Source: an archaeon (lineage in GTDB: Archaea > Asgardarchaeota > Hermodarchaeia > Hermodarchaeales > Hermodarchaeaceae). Taken from it: a stretch of 7,290 bases of DNA. Made by a program: the position numbers and the translations under genes. The notes beneath the pieces are model-generated. The model saw nothing but the letters and a program-made list of their open reading frames with translations. It did no database searches and was not told where the DNA came from. This document shows, one piece after another, positions 6,369-7,290 of the stretch. How positions within the stretch are numbered: position 1 is the stretch's first letter; every line of letters begins with the position of its first letter. The stretch lies in the NCBI GenBank assembly GCA_016550415.1, contig JABXGU010000687.1:1-7290 (forward strand), read 5' to 3'.

Positions 6369-7187
6369 ATGACTGATAAAAAGAATTATCTCCTTTTTCA
6401 GGTCCTAAACATCATCACCGTCATCTCTGTGTTCATAGTCAACATGCTAGCAAATGTACTGCCCCTCTTCGGCGTATTTACGGGACTGGTCTCCGATGCT
6501 TATCCGAACTATTTCACCCCCGCAGGCTACGTCTTTTCCATTTGGTTCATTATTTATCTCCAAGCGATTATCTTCATGATATACCAAGCCAGTAAAAGTC
6601 AACGAACTGAAGGCTATCTAGGAAAAATTGGCTTCTTCTATTTCCTCGGTGGTCTTGCGAATATGGCATGGATTTTTGTATTCCACTACTCCTATGCTTT
6701 CATGGTCGCGAATCCACCCTTCTTCTTAGTCTCTCTGGCTATCCTTCTCCTTCTATTTCTCATGTTACTCCTTGCGTATCTAAGACTAGGTATCGGAATC
6801 GAAGCTGTTCCACGCAATGAAAAACTTGCTGTCCACTTACACTTCAGTGTCTACCTTGGCTGGATATCAGTAGCTACCATTGCTGCTGTCGCGTCATCTA
6901 TCAACATTCTAGTCCCTGCTATCCCGACAGAAACCCAGTATCTTGGAACAGCGGTCATGCTCTTCGTAGTCTTGATTCTTACTTTGCTTATGATTTACCT
7001 TCGACGGGATTATGGCTTTGCCCTTGTTATTCTCTGGGCTGGAGCTGGTATCGGCGTGAAATGGCTGGCTATCCCAATCATCTTGTACAGTTCTGTCGCG
7101 GTTGCTGTTATCATCGTAATTGGGCTGATTCTCATTCCATACCTCAAGAAATCAAATCTCATCGAATACTACAAGGGATCTCAGTAG
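6369..7187 (+). CDS. extended TspO/MBR-like (tryptophan-rich sensory protein family) membrane protein
   Basis: This very hydrophobic 272-residue protein resembles the long form of the TspO/MBR family. Family marks are the second-helix motif TPAGYVFSIW at 50-59, NMAWIFVFHY at 98-107, and RNEKLAVHLHFSVYLGWISVAT at 149-170 read in two parts: a polar start, then the YLGWIS-type helix matching YLLWVS of classic TspO. Tryptophans lie at 59, 101, 165, 223 and 232. Classic TspO is about 150-170 residues with five helices; here I count about eight hydrophobic segments, with roughly three extra ones after residue 190. Classic members bind porphyrins, and mitochondrial members also bind cholesterol. The ligand of this long form is not known to me. 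There is no signal peptide beyond the first helix (about 7-34). No Shine-Dalgarno site precedes ATG 6369. Codons end mostly in C (ATC, TTC, GTC), unlike the first gene of the window. The gene shares orientation with the pump and may have its own promoter. Confidence 0.82.
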   Translation: MTDKKNYLLFQVLNIITVISVFIVNMLANVLPLFGVFTGLVSDAYPNYFTPAGYVFSIWFIIYLQAIIFMIYQASKSQRTEGYLGKIGFFYFLGGLANMAWIFVFHYSYAFMVANPPFFLVSLAILLLLFLMLLLAYLRLGIGIEAVPRNEKLAVHLHFSVYLGWISVATIAAVASSINILVPAIPTETQYLGTAVMLFVVLILTLLMIYLRRDYGFALVILWAGAGIGVKWLAIPIILYSSVAVAVIIVIGLILIPYLKKSNLIEYYKGSQ

Positions 7188-7208
7188 GACGAAATCACCT
7201 CTCAGCTA

Positions 7209-7228
7209 TGTCGTATAGACTAACGACA
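7209..7228 (+). other. small inverted repeat after the TspO-like gene
   Basis: TGTCGT and ACGACA form a perfect six-pair stem around an eight-base loop, 21 bases after the TAG stop. No T-run follows, so it is a poor rho-independent terminator, though it could stabilise the 3' end of the transcript. The remainder of 7188-7290 holds no supported gene, only a 17-codon open frame from 7208. Confidence 0.25.
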
Positions 7229-7290
7229 ACCTCTAGGCATAAGTGGAAATTTGGAATATAGCAAAGAAGAGTAGTTGTTGTAAATTGTTC

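Noticed and set aside
7061..7261. 66-codon + strand open frame at the end of the window
   Set aside because: Most of it overlaps the TspO-like gene in another frame, and the part beyond that gene has no ribosome site or recognisable content.
7208..7261. Short 17-codon open frame after the TspO-like gene
   Set aside because: It is too short, has no ribosome-binding site, and its start is inside the small inverted repeat.

Overview
The window carries four complete protein genes, all on the + strand and tightly spaced, and possibly the last codons of a fifth gene at the left edge. No RNA gene, transposon, CRISPR array or long repeat is visible. The DNA is moderately AT-rich. Two spacers hold archaeal-looking TATA elements (ATATACAAT), and one is preceded by a purine stretch resembling a BRE. 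Start sites are a mix of purine-rich Shine-Dalgarno type and no visible Shine-Dalgarno. This leans towards an uncultured archaeon, but every family present also occurs in bacteria, so the domain of life is not settled.

Layout: 1-159 is a leader region with a possible 3' end of an upstream gene (stop at 52-54) and a T8 run. 160-879 encodes a HAD-superfamily phosphatase-like hydrolase whose second motif I aspartate is glycine. 967-3375 (or from 952) encodes a Lon-like protease of the LonC/YcbZ-type group, with an intact Ser-Lys dyad but degenerate Walker A and B motifs. 3415-6312 encodes a full-length ten-helix P-type cation-transporting ATPase with intact catalytic motifs and a strongly altered ion pathway. 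6369-7187 encodes an extended TspO/MBR-like membrane protein. 7188-7290 is non-coding as far as I can see.

The 39-base gap suggests that the protease and the pump share a transcript. The TspO-like gene follows after 56 bases and appears to have its own TATA-like element, and the HAD gene lies 87 bases before the protease. An envelope or stress-related theme (protein turnover, ion pumping, a TspO-like membrane protein) is conceivable, but the sequence does not prove a joint pathway.

The most notable points are: the pump's ion site, which keeps the M5 and M8 ligands of P2-type pumps but loses the acidic ligands of M4 and M6; the protease with both nucleotide-binding motifs broken; a decamer-like motif (AGCTWARGAA) in all three intergenic spacers; and a clear reversal of G-versus-C bias between the first and last genes although all lie on one strand. 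I did not find convincing evidence of a wholly new multi-gene system.
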